Assembly: GCA_036524155.1 (NCBI GenBank)
Contig: DATDCV010000731.1
Span: forward strand, 1-30,566
DNA length: 30,566 nt
Direction of reading: 5' to 3'
Source: DATDCV01 sp036524155
GTDB lineage: Bacteria; Verrucomicrobiota; Verrucomicrobiia; Limisphaerales; UBA8199
Shown here: piece after piece, positions 1-7,969 of the stretch
Layout: the number at the start of each line of letters is the position of its first letter
Numbering within the stretch: the stretch's first letter is position 1
Translations under genes and position numbers: made by a program
The notes under the pieces: generated by a model
What the model was told of the DNA's origin: nothing
The model's database searches: none
Seen by the model: the letters and a program-made list of their open reading frames with translations, nothing else

Positions 1-75
1 GATGCCACCTTCGAAGGCGGACGTCACCAGGGGCGGTTGGACAAGATCGCCGAGATCGAGAAAAAGTACAGTTAA
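1..75 (+). CDS. rpiB: RpiB/LacAB-type ribose-5-phosphate isomerase, C-terminal end only
   Basis: The window opens inside a reading frame that runs for 24 codons to a TAA. Its end contains FEGGRHQGRLDKI followed by a short charged tail, which resembles the extreme C-terminus of the RpiB/LacAB isomerase family. That enzyme interconverts ribose 5-phosphate and ribulose 5-phosphate in the cytoplasmic pentose phosphate pathway. The catalytic part lies upstream of the window, so function is judged only from this tail. A terminator-like hairpin follows 28 bases after the stop, which fits the end of a transcription unit. Confidence 0.72.
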   Translation, partial: DATFEGGRHQGRLDKIAEIEKKYS

Positions 76-102
76 TTTAGAATGTTCACGGTAACTTCAT
101 GG

Positions 103-135
103 AGCGGGACTTTAACAGGTCCCGTTTCTGTTTTT
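103..135 (+). terminator. Rho-independent terminator after rpiB
   Basis: The sequence AGCGGGAC (103-110) can pair with GTCCCGTT (119-126), including one G-T pair, around an 8-base loop. It is followed by a T-rich stretch reaching about 135. The position just after the rpiB stop and the U-rich tail fit an intrinsic terminator on the plus strand. Confidence 0.7.
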
Positions 136-171
136 GCCGGCCATCAATAAGTGAACCCACGCGGCGGACGG

Positions 172-255
172 CGTCTCGGGGGTTTTGCTGTATTCTGCGC
201 CGCGTGGGGGCACGCGGCCTACAACATCCCGGGATTGTTGATCATCGCGCATAAA
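172..255 (+). repeat. 84-bp direct repeat, copy 1, with internal hairpin
   Basis: This 84-base block recurs at 284-367 with only four differences, all in its last third. It contains a perfect 8-bp inverted repeat (GCCGCGTG, four-G loop, CACGCGGC) at 199-218. Short frames run through both copies, but they lie in different frames because the copies are 112 bases apart. I therefore treat it as an intergenic repeat, not a gene. The 76-601 gap otherwise shows only the terminator and this pair. Confidence 0.85.
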
Positions 256-283
256 CTCAGGCTTCAGGTGCTCTGTGCAGGGC

Positions 284-367
284 CGTCTCGGGGGTTTTGC
301 TGTATTCTGCGCCGCGTGGGGGCACGCGGCCTACAACATCGCGGGGCTGTTCATCATCGCGCATAAA
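284..367 (+). repeat. 84-bp direct repeat, copy 2, with internal hairpin
   Basis: Second copy of the 84-base block at 172-255, offset by 112 bases in the same orientation. The 8-bp stem with a four-G loop is fully conserved at 311-330. The remaining stretch 368-601 before tcdA holds no feature I can support. A frame open from 275 runs into tcdA, but its upstream part resembles no protein I know. Confidence 0.85.
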
Positions 368-601
368 ATTAGTGGGTTCAAACGTCTTTGGAAATCGAGA
401 GGCGCATTTTCAAACGATTCTCGCGGCGATACTATTCCGTTCGGCCTAAAGGGCAACGGGCAAAAACCAAGGGCGAAAGCTACATGCGCAAGCCGCATCC
501 TCATGGATGCGAGGCCGGCTTCGGCGACAGTTCCGACAGGGGCGAATGCCGGCAAAACCGCTTTGGCACCAGGGGGCAATTCTGGTATCAAAACGGCAGC
601 G

Positions 602-1438
602 ATGACCCCTTTCGAAAGGCGATTTGGCGGGCTCGGACGTTTGTTTGGCGCCTCCGGTTTGGAGCGGCTGCGGCGCGCCCATGTGTGCGTCGTGGGGCTG
701 GGCGGCGTTGGTTCCTGGGCGGTTGAGGCTCTGGCGCGCTCCGGAATCGGCGAACTGACTCTCGTCGACCTGGACGACGTTTGCATCAGCAATGTCAACC
801 GGCAGCTTCATGCGGTCACCGGCGAGCTGGGCAAGCCCAAGGTCGAGGTGATGGCCCGCCGCGTCGGCGCAATAAATCCTGACTGCGTCGTCCATGCCGA
901 GCACAGCTTTTTCCTGGCTTCGAATGCGGAACAGATACTCCAGCCCCGTTTTGACGCCGCGCTGGATGCGATCGACGGTCTCTCGCTCAAGTGCCATTTG
1001 ATCTCGATGTGTCGCGAGCGGCAAATTCCGGTCGTGACCGTTGGCGGCGCAGCGGGAAGACGGGATCCCACGGCGATTGAGGTGGCGGACCTCGCCTTTT
1101 CCAGCCATGACCGTCTTTTGCAGGAAGTACGCCGCACCCTCCGCCGGAGGCACGGTTTCCCGCGCGGCGACTGCGCTTTCGGGATCGAATGTGTCTTCTC
1201 GCGGGAAGAGCCGGTGTTCCCGGCCGCTGACGGTTCGGTCTGTCATGACCGTAGCGTTTCTAAAGACCTGCGGCTCGACTGCGACAGCGGGCTCGGCACG
1301 GCGGCGTTCGTTACCGGCGCGTTTGGCCTCGCGGCAGCGTCCCGCATCGTCCGGCTCATCGCCTCAAGTCATCAGCCCGAGGTTCAAAATCCGAACGAAA
1401 GGATCTTGCCGCGAAAAGGCGCAAGAGCCGCAAAATAG
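602..1438 (+). CDS. tcdA: tRNA threonylcarbamoyladenosine dehydratase (TcdA/CsdL, ThiF/E1-like)
   Basis: A 278-aa cytoplasmic protein, close to the roughly 270 aa of E. coli TcdA. This family uses ATP to cyclise t6A at position 37 of ANN-decoding tRNAs to ct6A. The N-terminus MTPFERRFGG leads into the nucleotide-binding loop GLGGVG (residues 32-37), then VDLDDV (55-60) and the NVNRQLH segment (64-70) typical of ThiF/E1-like adenylating enzymes. The C-terminal DCDSGLG segment matches the family. I chose the ATG at 602 because family homology begins there. The frame is open upstream to 275, and no convincing Shine-Dalgarno precedes 602, so a slightly longer form remains possible. The gene stands alone, and its 3' end overlaps interleaved inverted repeats. 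Confidence 0.93.
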   Translation: MTPFERRFGGLGRLFGASGLERLRRAHVCVVGLGGVGSWAVEALARSGIGELTLVDLDDVCISNVNRQLHAVTGELGKPKVEVMARRVGAINPDCVVHAEHSFFLASNAEQILQPRFDAALDAIDGLSLKCHLISMCRERQIPVVTVGGAAGRRDPTAIEVADLAFSSHDRLLQEVRRTLRRRHGFPRGDCAFGIECVFSREEPVFPAADGSVCHDRSVSKDLRLDCDSGLGTAAFVTGAFGLAAASRIVRLIASSHQPEVQNPNERILPRKGARAAK

Positions 1439-1476
1439 AAATTTACTTTTGCGCATTTTGCGCCTGCTTGCGGCTC
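1417..1476 (+). other. Interleaved inverted repeats across the tcdA stop codon
   Basis: Four arms lie in the order A1 A2 B1 B2. AGGCGCAA (1417-1424) is complementary to TTGCGCCT (1458-1465), and GAGCCGCAA (1425-1433) is complementary to TTGCGGCTC (1468-1476). Because the pairs are interleaved, the two hairpins compete with each other instead of nesting. The tcdA stop (1436-1438) lies in the loop. It could act in 3'-end formation, but no clean U-tract follows. Confidence 0.4.
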
Positions 1477-1479
1477 AGC

Positions 1480-1550
1480 ATTCGGCCTTCGGATTTCGGG
1501 CTTCTTTTGGGTTTAGGATTTCGGGTTTCGGATCTTATGTCGGGTTTGGG
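1480..1550. repeat. Low-complexity TTTCGG-rich repeat
   Basis: The segment is a degenerate run of ATTTCGGG and GTTTCGGA-like words between tcdA and the convergent glycosidase gene. A very similar run lies at 18561-18617. No coding interpretation is convincing, although frames through it stay open because the repeat lacks stops in some frames. Confidence 0.7.
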
Positions 1551-1593
1551 TCGCCTCGTTTCGTTTGAGCTTGGATGAGGCCTGATGCTTGTC

Positions 1594-4248
1594 CTACGGA
1601 CCCGGCCGCAGTTTGATCATCGTCTTGCTGACTTTGGCCGTCGGCAGTTCCATCACTCCCTTTTCGGCGGACCAGTGGTCAAGATGCAAAACAATTCTTT
1701 CCGGGGGATTGCGTTTGGGAGGAGTCAGGCTCAGAGTCGCCGTTGAACCGTCGCGAGCAACCTTCAACTCGAGTGAAACAGGTCCGAACTCCGTCGCGAT
1801 GTCGATGGCTTTGAGCGCCGCACCGGGTTTGATCCAGGCAGGTGGCGCCGCTTCGAGGAGGTGCAACTCGCGTCCGCGCTCAAGGATTAGGGAATGCCGA
1901 ACAAGACGTATGAATTCGGCGCTGGCCCAATTGTGGGGCATATCGCCCACCACCTGGCTGCCTTTGCCGACCGGCATTTGTTCTTCCCGCCAGCACAGCA
2001 GTGGCGAGGCGTGATTGCCAAAGGCATATAAAGTGCGCGCAGCCTTTTCGCCATCGCCCAGCCAAAGCCAGGCGTGGCCATAGAAGGAACCGAAGTAAGT
2101 CCAGATGCCGTCCTTAAGCCAGCCGGTGTCGAAGACCAGTCCCTGGCTCTCAACGGATTTGAGCATCGCCATGTTGCCACCAACTAGCGGATCATCCGGG
2201 GCGAAGACTTTCCCCGGAAAGATCGAGTGCAGAAACGCCCATTGCGCTTTCTGGGGCGGAATACCAGGATCGGTCTTCATGCGAATTGGCAGATAGGATT
2301 TGCCCTGGCTGTCCTGGCGCAGGTCGCGCTCGGCGGCCCGGCGGAAGGCCTGCAAGAAATCGTCATACTCACGCTGCCAATCCGCGGCTTCGGCGTCGTT
2401 GCCAAGCCACCGGGCTGCTTCCACGGCCGCGCGCAGCCCTGCGAGGGTCCAATAGATGTTGGTATATTCGGGGACTTTGTCAGCCAACCCGCCGTCGCTG
2501 AAGCCGTCGGGGATGAGGCGGGCGTTGGGCGTGTCGGCCGCCGGCATCGAGCGCATGTGGCGGATGAATGCAAAACCCCGTTCGAGCCTCGGCCACACGG
2601 AACGCAGCCACGCTTTGTCCCCGGTGAGTTGGGCGTGGCGCGTGATCGCCCAAAGAACGATGCCGGTTTCCTTCCAATGGCCGTCGATAAGCATGAATCC
2701 GCCGTCCGGGCGCTGAAAACTCATCAGGTACTCGATGCCACTGCGCGTTTCATTGGCCCGGCCGAGGTACGTAATTGCTTCGAGCAGGAATGAACCGTCC
2801 ACGACCCAGAGCCCGCGGTAGCAGGTTGGGCCCACCTGAAAAGCCGGCAGCCCGTTCTTGATCTCGCGCGCCTGGTAGATGTTGCGAATCGAGGAATCCA
2901 CCAAGGCCTGGAGGCCCCGATCAGGAATCTGGAGGCGGCCATATGGCAGCTTCAGATTCCGCCAGTAGCGCTCCGCTTCTCGCCCCAAGGCTCCCGCCCG
3001 CGCCGCGGTGATTGAGGCCGGCTTCGGCTGCGTACCGCGTACAAACTCGAACGCGAAGCTCTTTTCGGTGCGGGGCGGGAGGCGGACCGGTTCCAGGCGC
3101 AGGAAGCCAGGCTTCTGGTCTGACATCCGGACCCGTTCAGAACAACACACGGCCATGGCGGGGCCGGCGTTAACGCACCGCCCGGTATTGTCGAGTTTGA
3201 GTTCCCGGTCTGTCTCGAGCCGAAGTTGAGGCTGAATAGTGGCTTCGCTTGAACCTGTGTTCCGGATACGCACCAGGAGAATGTCATATCGCGGAGGCTT
3301 CACGGGCGCCAACTCCGCCGAACAATCCAGGTGCGCGAGCGCCGCACGGCCGACCGTTCCGGAGACCAATTCCTGCTCCGGCGGAGCGCCCGGACCGGCG
3401 AAGACCCACAGAGTGTTGAGGAAGGTGTTTTGATCCGGGCTATTAGTCGCTGCGGAAACCGTCAGGTCGATCCACCCGTCGCCGTTTTGATCATGAGCTG
3501 CAAACAGGAAAACCCCGGGCTTATTCCTGCCTTTCTCCTGAACCATGTCAACCAGGCGTTCAGCGCCGCCCTCGGCCTGAAGCAGCAGCATCCGCTGCCC
3601 GTGCTCCTCGTGCCACCCCTCACAAAGCCCGAACGCCACGCTGTAGTCGGTCCCGGCCTTCGCCTTGAACCGGTAGCGGATGGGCTGGTTCCATCCAATC
3701 GCCACGTTGGCCATCGCGGGGTCCGTTCCTGGTGAGGGCGAGGCCCAGCCACGCTGGCCGGTCTGGCTGCCGGCCCGCTCGATGACGAAGCCTTTGGGCT
3801 CTCTCGGCGGCCTGAGGGATAAGGTGACCGCAAACGCCTCCTGCGTGATTTCGAGCACTCCTGCGCGCTGGATGGTGCGGACAACCGGGATCCGGGGCGA
3901 AATCAGTTCCTGGCTCACCCATTCGGCGTTGGCGCCGATCTCGAAAGTCGCCCTCGTGCCAAAGCCGCCGTATTTGCCGGGGTAGTCGTATAGCAGGCTC
4001 CCGTCTCTGCCAACCAGCGTCTTTTGCCAGTCGTCCGGCAGGCAAATCGCGGTTTGCCACGAAGGCGCCGAGTAGCGAAAGTCGATGGACCACTCGGCAT
4101 CCGGCAGAACACCTCCTGCCGTCCTCCCTCCGCCAACAAACGAGAAGGCGACCGCGCACGCAGCCAGCATTTGGGAAATCGTTGACCGGCATCGGGAAGG
4201 GACGAACCATTTCGGTCTCATAAGCACAACGGCACGTTGACTTGGCAT
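1594..4248 (-). CDS. Exported six-hairpin glycosidase-like protein
   Basis: An 884-aa protein with an N-terminal export signal (hydrophobic stretch around residues 25-40 ending near GRTAGG). An N-terminal beta-rich half is followed by a helical-repeat half, with features such as RGLWVVDGSFLLEAITYLGR, HWKETGIVLW and GDMPHNWASAEFIRL, as in (alpha/alpha)6 six-hairpin glycosidases of the GH15/GH63/GH78-like type. Acidic residues in HWKETG and CWREEQ are candidate catalytic residues, but I cannot fix the family or substrate. It probably cleaves glycosides in the periplasm or outside the cell. I chose the ATG at 4248 because GGATAAGA lies about 5 bases upstream. ATGs at 4296 and 4221 are alternatives. 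It is divergent from the gene at 4514; the 265 bases between them show no clear promoter. Confidence 0.8.
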   Translation of the reverse strand: MPSQRAVVLMRPKWFVPSRCRSTISQMLAACAVAFSFVGGGRTAGGVLPDAEWSIDFRYSAPSWQTAICLPDDWQKTLVGRDGSLLYDYPGKYGGFGTRATFEIGANAEWVSQELISPRIPVVRTIQRAGVLEITQEAFAVTLSLRPPREPKGFVIERAGSQTGQRGWASPSPGTDPAMANVAIGWNQPIRYRFKAKAGTDYSVAFGLCEGWHEEHGQRMLLLQAEGGAERLVDMVQEKGRNKPGVFLFAAHDQNGDGWIDLTVSAATNSPDQNTFLNTLWVFAGPGAPPEQELVSGTVGRAALAHLDCSAELAPVKPPRYDILLVRIRNTGSSEATIQPQLRLETDRELKLDNTGRCVNAGPAMAVCCSERVRMSDQKPGFLRLEPVRLPPRTEKSFAFEFVRGTQPKPASITAARAGALGREAERYWRNLKLPYGRLQIPDRGLQALVDSSIRNIYQAREIKNGLPAFQVGPTCYRGLWVVDGSFLLEAITYLGRANETRSGIEYLMSFQRPDGGFMLIDGHWKETGIVLWAITRHAQLTGDKAWLRSVWPRLERGFAFIRHMRSMPAADTPNARLIPDGFSDGGLADKVPEYTNIYWTLAGLRAAVEAARWLGNDAEAADWQREYDDFLQAFRRAAERDLRQDSQGKSYLPIRMKTDPGIPPQKAQWAFLHSIFPGKVFAPDDPLVGGNMAMLKSVESQGLVFDTGWLKDGIWTYFGSFYGHAWLWLGDGEKAARTLYAFGNHASPLLCWREEQMPVGKGSQVVGDMPHNWASAEFIRLVRHSLILERGRELHLLEAAPPAWIKPGAALKAIDIATEFGPVSLELKVARDGSTATLSLTPPKRNPPERIVLHLDHWSAEKGVMELPTAKVSKTMIKLRPGP

Positions 4249-4513
4249 TTTCTTATCCAGTGTTGGTGAAGTCGTCAATTGCCGAAAGGACGGCATCCCA
4301 TCTGCTCCTGATATCGCGAGGGCGTTTGGGCCAGGGGTGGCGTGTCGTCTTTATGTACAAAAGTGTCTGGATTCGATGGCGGAGAAGGGCTAAAGGGGAA
4401 AGCGGATAGGGTTGGCAGTCGGCCTCGTTGGAGCGCACACTGATGCTCAAGACCCGAGACCTGACCGCGAAGCCTGAATGCGAGAAATGAAAAATGAAAC
4501 GAACGGCCTGCTT

Positions 4514-5020
4514 ATGAAAAGAACACAGATCTTCTGCCTTGTTTTCGTCGGCGTCTTCTTCCTGGCCGCGACCGCCGGAGCGCAGGGAAAAAGCGGCAAG
4601 GGCCGGAAGTCCGGTGCAACCAGTTCGTCCCCGATCGAGTCGTCGAAGTCCGCCCAACGCGAGCCCATGGTGGAGGTCAAATGGGGATTCTCGGATGACG
4701 AACGCGAAATCATGCACAGCTATGTGCAAAGCTATGGCGGGAAGGAAGGAAAACGGGAGAAGCGGCTGCCGCCCGGCCTGGCGAAGAAAGTCGCACGCGG
4801 CGGGCACCTGCCTCCCGGCTGGCAAAAGAAGTGCGTGGCCGGCGAGTTTATGCCGCCCGAGGTGTACGACCAATGTCATCCGCTCCCGCCTGAGCTGGTA
4901 GTGAAGTTGCCACCTCCGCCGGAACCGACCCTGACTGTGACTATCGGCGGCAAGATCGTCCGCATACTGAAGGCAACCCGGGAGATCCTTGATGTGTTTG
5001 ATGTGAATGTCAGGTTCTAG
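4514..5020 (+). CDS. Secreted CigR-family-like protein
   Basis: A 168-aa protein with a clear signal peptide (MKRTQIFCLVFVGVFFLAAT, cleavage likely after AGAQG). A Ser/Lys-rich linker is followed by repeated LPPG elements (LPPGLAKK, LPPGWQKK, MPPEVYD, LPPELV). It ends with a short beta-rich segment including TVTIGGKIVRI. This arrangement resembles small envelope proteins annotated as the CigR anti-virulence regulator/RcnB-like family; the biochemical role is not known. The start was set at the ATG giving a standard signal peptide. In-frame ATGs at 4478 and 4487 would only extend it. The stop is 7 bases before the SYLF gene, so the two are probably co-transcribed. Confidence 0.72.
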   Translation: MKRTQIFCLVFVGVFFLAATAGAQGKSGKGRKSGATSSSPIESSKSAQREPMVEVKWGFSDDEREIMHSYVQSYGGKEGKREKRLPPGLAKKVARGGHLPPGWQKKCVAGEFMPPEVYDQCHPLPPELVVKLPPPPEPTLTVTIGGKIVRILKATREILDVFDVNVRF

Positions 5021-5027
5021 CCAGAAA

Positions 5028-5708
5028 ATGAAGAAACTAATCCTAGCTCTAACGGTCCTGGGCGTCGCCTGGGCAGCACCCGCTGTTAATAAGGCGGAAC
5101 TCGAGATCAAAGCGCAAAAACTGATCGCCAAGTTCCAGAGGATGCAGGAAAAGCCCGACAAGCGGGTGCCGGCGGATGCCCTGCGGAAGGCCCGGGGAAT
5201 TATTCTGCTGGATCGGACCAAGGCCGGGTTTGTCTTCGCGTTCCAGGGCGGCGGCGGAATCGCCATGGTCAAGGATAAGAAAGACAAGTGGGGCCCGATC
5301 GCGTTCCTCCAGTCCAACGAGGGGAGTATTGGATTCCAAATCGGCGGGCAGCAGTCCTTTCTCGTGATTTTGTTGATGAACGACGCGAGCACGAAAACAT
5401 TGATTGCCGACTCGGCGTTCGAGGTGGGAGGGGAGGCGCGGGGCACCGCGGGTGACACCAGCGCAGGGACGGAGGGGAAATTCGATTCGATCGAGCGCGG
5501 GGTACAGGTTTATGACGACCGCAAAGGGCTTTTTGGCGGTGCGGCCCTAAAGGCGGGCGCCCTCGAGCCCAACCATGATGAAAATTTCGTCTATTACGGG
5601 GCACCGGTGACGATGCAGGAGATCCTGTTCGATAAGAAAGTGAAAGCAAGCGACACGGCTACGCGGCTGGCGCGCAAGATCGAGGAACTCGAAAAATCCG
5701 CTGACTGA
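5028..5708 (+). CDS. Exported SYLF (YSC84-type) domain lipid-binding protein
   Basis: A 226-aa protein with a short signal peptide (MKKLILALTVLGVAWAAPA) followed by a SYLF/YSC84 domain across most of the chain. Features include the ARGIILLDRTKAGFVFAF entry strand, the glycine-rich AFQGGGGIA, the NDAST segment and the C-terminal YDDRKGLFGGAALKAG, which matches the usual glycine-rich ending. Family members bind phosphoinositides or other lipids; bacterial versions are secreted and poorly characterised. The ATG at 5028 fits the signal peptide; an earlier in-frame start at 5007 would overlap the upstream gene. It likely shares an operon with the CigR-like gene, which suggests an envelope role for both. 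Confidence 0.85.
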   Translation: MKKLILALTVLGVAWAAPAVNKAELEIKAQKLIAKFQRMQEKPDKRVPADALRKARGIILLDRTKAGFVFAFQGGGGIAMVKDKKDKWGPIAFLQSNEGSIGFQIGGQQSFLVILLMNDASTKTLIADSAFEVGGEARGTAGDTSAGTEGKFDSIERGVQVYDDRKGLFGGAALKAGALEPNHDENFVYYGAPVTMQEILFDKKVKASDTATRLARKIEELEKSAD

Positions 5709-5833
5709 GGCCCGCGGGACTCAGATACAGGCGTCGGCCGGCGAACGCAAGTGTAGGCGTGCCGGCCTGGCGGCAACTATCAGGCCGTGCCCGGGGCTTG
5801 CTTTGCCTGGTTGAGGGTTGTTAAGTAGGGCCC

Positions 5834-6919
5834 GTGTTGCTGCTGCCATCTCACTCATCGACAGCTCGTCAAGGGCTGATTTTCCTGACAACAGTTAGCT
5901 TCGTTTGTGGATTACAGTGGACTCCAGCCTTAGCGGCCACAACTGCCAAAGATGTTTCTGCCAAACAACCGGGTGAGACGGTTTTGGGAGTCGAAGGCGA
6001 GCATTTTACCCTGAACGGGCGCCCCCGATTCCTGCTGGGGTTCAGTTACTATGGCGGGCTGGGTGCATCGCGGGATTCTATCCGGAAGGATCTCGCCGAC
6101 TTTCAACGCTGCGGATTCAATTGGCTCCGAGTGTGGGCGATGTGGGAGTCGTTCGGCGCAGACGTCTCAGCCGTCAATAAAGATGGCGGCGCGCGCGAGC
6201 CTTTCTTCGGGAATCTAAAATGGTTGGTGGCGGAATGCGACCGGCGCGGGCTCGTTGTCGATGTGACGCTCACGCGCGGTTCAGAGCGTCTGGCGAACCT
6301 GGCGGTGCATGAGCGCGCGGTGGATACGATCGTCCGGGCCCTAGAGCCGCAGCGGAACTGGTATCTGGATCTTGGCAATGAGCGTGACGTTCGCGACGCC
6401 CGCTACGTGCCGGCTTCAGAATTGAGGACACTGCGCGAGCGGGTCCGAGAGCTCGACCCGGGGCGGTTGGTGACCGCCTCGTTTGGAGGACACGACCTCG
6501 GCCGTGAAGACATCACTGAAGCACTGGCAAATGTTGGGCTTGATTTTCTTTGTCCGCACCGGCCCCGCGGTCCCGAATCGCCCGCCCAAACACGCGATCG
6601 CACGCGGTCAACTCTGGCGCTGGTCCGGGAAGCGCGTCGGGTTGTGCCGGTTCACTACCAGGAACCGTTTCGGCGAGGCTATACCGACTGGGAGCCTAAA
6701 GCTGCGGACTTCCTGGCGGACCTGGGTGGAGCAGTGGCCGGGGGCGCAGCGGGCTGGTGCTTTCATAACGGCCAACAACGGGACGCACCCGAAAAGCAGC
6801 CACGACGATCCTTCGACCTGCGCGCGATGCGGCTGATGGACCAGTTAGATGTGGAAGAACGAAAGGTGGTTGAGAGTGCAGAGCGGGTCGTCTCGGGAGC
6901 CGGCGCAAGCACCCGGTAG
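5834..6919 (+). CDS. Exported GH5-like (clan GH-A, TIM-barrel) glycoside hydrolase
   Basis: A 361-aa protein starting at a GTG, with a hydrophobic export signal up to about residue 35 (PALAATT). The region GEHFTLNGRPRFLLGFSYYG and the later RCGFNWLRVWAMWE are typical openings of cellulase-like TIM barrels. The predicted acid/base Glu lies in DLGNERD (N182, E183), and VHYQEPF supplies a candidate nucleophile (E277). Both are where clan GH-A would place them, so it is probably catalytically active. The substrate cannot be named. It is followed at 7112 and 7970 by genes in the same direction after gaps of about 190 and 150 bases. Confidence 0.75.
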   Translation: MLLLPSHSSTARQGLIFLTTVSFVCGLQWTPALAATTAKDVSAKQPGETVLGVEGEHFTLNGRPRFLLGFSYYGGLGASRDSIRKDLADFQRCGFNWLRVWAMWESFGADVSAVNKDGGAREPFFGNLKWLVAECDRRGLVVDVTLTRGSERLANLAVHERAVDTIVRALEPQRNWYLDLGNERDVRDARYVPASELRTLRERVRELDPGRLVTASFGGHDLGREDITEALANVGLDFLCPHRPRGPESPAQTRDRTRSTLALVREARRVVPVHYQEPFRRGYTDWEPKAADFLADLGGAVAGGAAGWCFHNGQQRDAPEKQPRRSFDLRAMRLMDQLDVEERKVVESAERVVSGAGASTR

Positions 6920-7111
6920 GGGGCCCGCCACCCACCAGCCGTCGAATACTCTTCGCCTGGCTTTCGTCTGTCCTTCGGTTTGGGAAAAGATCCGGGGCGG
7001 CAGATACGCCCGTCATCGCGGCAGCAGTGGCTGGTGGCGGGGTCACAGGTGCCGGCAGTCCGCCGGAAGGGGCTTGTGCCCGGTCAGAGTTTTGGCTAAT
7101 AAATCAGGCAA

Positions 7112-7822
7112 ATGATGAAAACGTTTCGAAATGTCGCGGGGCCGCTAAAGTTTGGCCTGTCGCTTTGTGTCGGGTTTGTTTTGTTGAACGTCGGGTCAGT
7201 TCAGAAGGCATCGGCGGCGGACGAGAAAGTTCCGTTGAAGCTGACGCTGCCGGCTCCGGCTTTTAAAGGAACGCCGAAGGACATTCAAACCAACTCGTAC
7301 ACGGAACCGTATCCGGACAAGCCGCGGGCGCCGTTTATGGTGCCAGCCGGGCTGAAGAACGTGGCGCTGGGCGCCAAGGTCACGTGCAGCGACAAGAACG
7401 CGACTGCCGAAGCGCTGGCGAAGATTAACGATGGAGACAAGGAGGCATCAGAGCAGAGTATCATCTACCTGCGCAAGGGCACCCAGTGGGTGCAACTTGA
7501 CCTGGGAAGTGCCCAGGAGATGTTTGCGATCCTCATCTGGCATGCCCACAACTCGGCCAAGGTCTATCACGACGTGATCGTTCAGGTAGCCGACGACCAG
7601 GATTTCATACAAAACGTTCGCACCATTTTCAACAACGACCAGGACAACACCTCGGGCCTGGGAGTGGGAACCGACCGCGAGTTTTTTGAGACCCACGAGG
7701 GCAAGTTGATCGACGCCAAAGGCGCCAAAGGCCGCTACGTCCGCTTTTACTCCAAAGGCAGCACCGAGAGCGCCCTGAACGAATACACCGAATTGGAGAT
7801 ATACGGCCGGCCGGCACCCTAG
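7112..7822 (+). CDS. Exported discoidin/F5-8 type C-like (galactose-binding-like) protein
   Basis: A 236-aa protein with an N-terminal signal (KFGLSLCVGFVLLNV, cleavage likely near ASAADEK). A proline-rich linker precedes one beta-sandwich domain from about residue 80 to the end. Phrases such as NVALGAKVTCSDKNATAEALAK, WVQLDLGS, VYHDVIVQVADDQDF, GRYVRFY and NEYTELEIYG follow the F5/8 type C or galactose-binding-like fold, here a single domain with no enzyme attached. It may bind carbohydrate at the surface or in the periplasm. Two Met codons open the frame (7112, 7115). The only sizeable gene-free stretch near it is the 190 bases upstream, in which I see nothing. Confidence 0.8.
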   Translation: MMKTFRNVAGPLKFGLSLCVGFVLLNVGSVQKASAADEKVPLKLTLPAPAFKGTPKDIQTNSYTEPYPDKPRAPFMVPAGLKNVALGAKVTCSDKNATAEALAKINDGDKEASEQSIIYLRKGTQWVQLDLGSAQEMFAILIWHAHNSAKVYHDVIVQVADDQDFIQNVRTIFNNDQDNTSGLGVGTDREFFETHEGKLIDAKGAKGRYVRFYSKGSTESALNEYTELEIYGRPAP

Positions 7823-7969
7823 GCGGAGACTGTTTGCAGAGTTCGTCCGCGTGATGTCTCTGCACGGGAGGATGACCGATGGCGGGCGGCGTGCGCCGGC
7901 TCCCCTCGACGGTCATCCTCCTTTTGCTGCCGCCTGCGGCGTCTCGCCAAGTTTGGTTGCAGGCCGTCA

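Noticed and set aside
446..1246. Minus-strand frame across tcdA
   Set aside because: Shadow of tcdA, whose motifs and length are clear on the plus strand.
4253..5458. Long minus-strand open frame (401 codons)
   Set aside because: It is antisense to the well-recognised CigR-like and SYLF genes, has no family resemblance, and long antisense frames are expected in GC-rich DNA.
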